Shown: positions 62,777 to 64,000 of the stretch, piece after piece
Layout of the letters: every line of letters begins with the position of its first letter
How positions within the stretch are numbered: the first letter of the stretch is position 1
Assembly: GCA_028718185.1 (NCBI GenBank)
Contig: JAQUMH010000004.1
Span: 161,943-225,942 of the forward strand
Length of the DNA: 64,000 nucleotides
Source: Elusimicrobiota bacterium
Lineage (GTDB): Bacteria; Elusimicrobiota; UBA8919
Direction of reading: 5' to 3'
The notes under the pieces: model-generated
Databases searched by the model: none
What the model was told of the DNA's origin: nothing
The model's input: the letters and a program-made list of their open reading frames with translations, nothing else
Position numbers and translations under genes: made by a program

Positions 62777-63685
62777 ATGAAATATATTTTCGGACCTATA
62801 CCATCAAGAAGATTCGGATTATCGTTAGGTATTGACATTATTCCTTTCAAAAAATGTACACTTGATTGTATTTACTGTCAAATTGGAAGAACAACCGACC
62901 TTACACTTCAAAGAAAACCATATGTTGCAGTAAAACCCATACTTGAAGAATTAAAACAAATCCTTAAATTAAAAACCAAAATAGATTGTCTGACATTTTC
63001 CGGAAGCGGCGAACCTACATTAAATTCAAATATCGGCAAAATGATATCTGAAATAAAAAAAATTACAAAGATCCCTATAGTTGTTATCACTAACGGAACT
63101 TTACTTTACAGGAAAGACGTAAGAAATGATTTATTAGAAGCAGATATCGTAGCACCTTCACTGGATGCTATTTTAAGTTTCAAGGAACTCAATAGACCAC
63201 ACAACAAACTTAATATCAGAAATATTATTGACGGTTTATCAAAATTCAGTGAAATATTTAAAGGTAAAATCTGGCTTGAAATATTACTCGTAAAAAATTA
63301 TAATGATTCAGAAACAGAAATCAAAACACTTAAAACGGCAATACAAAAAATTAAACCCGATAAAATACATCTAAATACAGTTCTTAGACCCCCATCTGAA
63401 AACTATGCAGAACCATTATACTGGGATGAAATCATGGAAATTAAAAAGACATTAGGGAAACACTGTGAATTAATTATAGATAAAAAATATACCAGAATTA
63501 AGTCAAATACAAAAAACACTTCAAAAACAATACTTGAGATGCTAAAAAGAAGACCTATGCGACTTGTAGATATTGCAAGTGTTGTCGGTATAGATAAGAA
63601 AATTATTTTGAAAGAATTGTGGCTTTTGGAAAGAAAAAAAATAATTTCCTACCAAAATAACTGGTGGAAATTAAAAACCAACTAA
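62777..63685 (+). CDS. Radical SAM protein (COG0731-like) with C-terminal winged helix
   Basis: A 302-residue enzyme. The start MKYIFGPIPSRRFGLSLGID is typical of this group and is preceded by TGAGGA, so the ATG at 62777 is preferred over one 63 bases upstream. The radical SAM cluster motif is CTLDCIYC near residue 28-35. The AdoMet/ribose segments FSGSGEPTLN and VITNGTLL follow. The C-terminus (about 245-302) looks like a winged helix (RRPMRLVDIASVVGIDKK). Related proteins are of unknown reaction; some are near tRNA-modifying TYW1. Confidence 0.88.
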   Translation: MKYIFGPIPSRRFGLSLGIDIIPFKKCTLDCIYCQIGRTTDLTLQRKPYVAVKPILEELKQILKLKTKIDCLTFSGSGEPTLNSNIGKMISEIKKITKIPIVVITNGTLLYRKDVRNDLLEADIVAPSLDAILSFKELNRPHNKLNIRNIIDGLSKFSEIFKGKIWLEILLVKNYNDSETEIKTLKTAIQKIKPDKIHLNTVLRPPSENYAEPLYWDEIMEIKKTLGKHCELIIDKKYTRIKSNTKNTSKTILEMLKRRPMRLVDIASVVGIDKKIILKELWLLERKKIISYQNNWWKLKTN

Positions 63686-63749
63686 CAACTTTATAATCGA
63701 CCTAAACGAACATTAGAATCGGTTGTCTATATTATTTTTGACTATTTAT

Positions 63750-63774
63750 GGCACCATGAGATGGTGCTGCTACA
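63750..63774. repeat. Small palindromic repeat (GCACCAT/ATGGTGC + CTACAA)
   Basis: Arms of 7 bp around GAG, followed by TGCTACAA. Same layout as 18427-18451, 29340-29364 and 44961-44985, with different arms. It lies between the convergent radical SAM gene and the partial gene at the right edge. Confidence 0.65.
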
Positions 63775-63788
63775 AAACAATAAACTGT

Positions 63789-64000
63789 TTATTTTGTTTT
63801 TCTTTCTGCTGTTATCTTTATTTTGCGGTCTTCTACTTTATCTTCAGAGACTGCTTTTATATCAAATACTTTCTCACCATCAGGAAAATCTACCCTTATA
63901 GAAAATGTCCCGTCAGGATTCAACTTTACCGCTTTCCCGTTTATCGTTAGCGCTGCTGTAGGCTCTGTCGCTCCATATACTATCAATTCTGCATCCGCCA
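63789..64000 (-). CDS. C-terminal part of a protein with an Ig-like/glucodextranase-B-like domain (cut by window edge)
   Basis: The frame is open to the right edge and ends at 63789. The visible 69 or so residues include ELIVYGATEPTAALTING and LNPDGTFSIRVDFPDGE, followed by a short charged tail. This 'TEPGAxVTINGxxVxxxPDGTFxxxxxLPDG' form is common in Ig-like repeat domains and at the end of DUF4912 proteins. What precedes it cannot be seen. Confidence 0.7.
   Translation of the reverse strand, partial: ADAELIVYGATEPTAALTINGKAVKLNPDGTFSIRVDFPDGEKVFDIKAVSEDKVEDRKIKITAERKTK

Overview
The window is AT-rich, single-copy bacterial chromosome. Nearly every gene lies on the minus strand; the exceptions are a secreted PHP-domain protein (43520-44878) and a radical SAM protein (62777-63685). 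LolA, LolC, LolD, TamB, RodZ and UppP indicate a Gram-negative (diderm) cell. A programmed-frameshift prfB, an FMN riboswitch, anaerobe-style arsenic genes, an Ehr-type membrane complex and many small palindromic repeats would fit an uncultured lineage such as Elusimicrobiota or Omnitrophota. That placement is inference; no marker here settles it.

Layout. 1-3330: riboflavin operon (promoter, FMN riboswitch, terminator, ribD, PHP protein, ribE, start of ribB/ribBA). 3414-4595: FmdB-type zinc ribbon and trxB. 4615-6235: decayed HigBA-like toxin-antitoxin module and a RhuM-Fic/Doc gene. 6322-13479: six-gene complex matching ehrABCDLS, whose large subunit lacks the nickel-binding cysteines. 13609-18380: thioredoxin-like protein, then a defence island (TOPRIM-like protein plus AAA ATPase; adenine methyltransferase plus probable restriction enzyme). 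18558-23980: WecG/TagA glycosyltransferase, smc, methyltransferase. 24015-29282: arsenic operon with a strong promoter and ArsR operator. 29412-41083: DUF2142 protein, xerD, MBL hydrolase, pgpA-pgsA-rodZ, lolA-ftsK, uppP, winged helix, accB, pnp, rpsO. 41120-43325: MORN-repeat protein, two tRNAs and a GIY-YIG nuclease ORF wedged between truncated tRNA copies. 45088-62376: tamB, clpC, lolD, lolC, lysS, response regulator, prfB, araB, HD-GYP and PilZ-TPR proteins. The right edge cuts an Ig-like domain protein.

Regulation. Several promoters share one layout, TTGACA-like box, 16-17 bp, TATAAT (rib, ars, smc, rpsO, tRNA cluster, PHP gene, decayed toxin-antitoxin). Three accessory operons (RhuM-Fic, ATPase-TOPRIM, restriction-modification) carry a homologous upstream element of about 60-75 bp, which is the most unusual regulatory signal seen.

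Repeats. Intergenic spaces hold several families: palindromes with variable arms followed by a constant CTACAA, 8-bp tandem arrays, an element that adds an SPQRGED tail to the TagA-like protein, and direct-repeat clusters of the GATTACA and CACGAAT types. One of these separates ehrL from ehrS.
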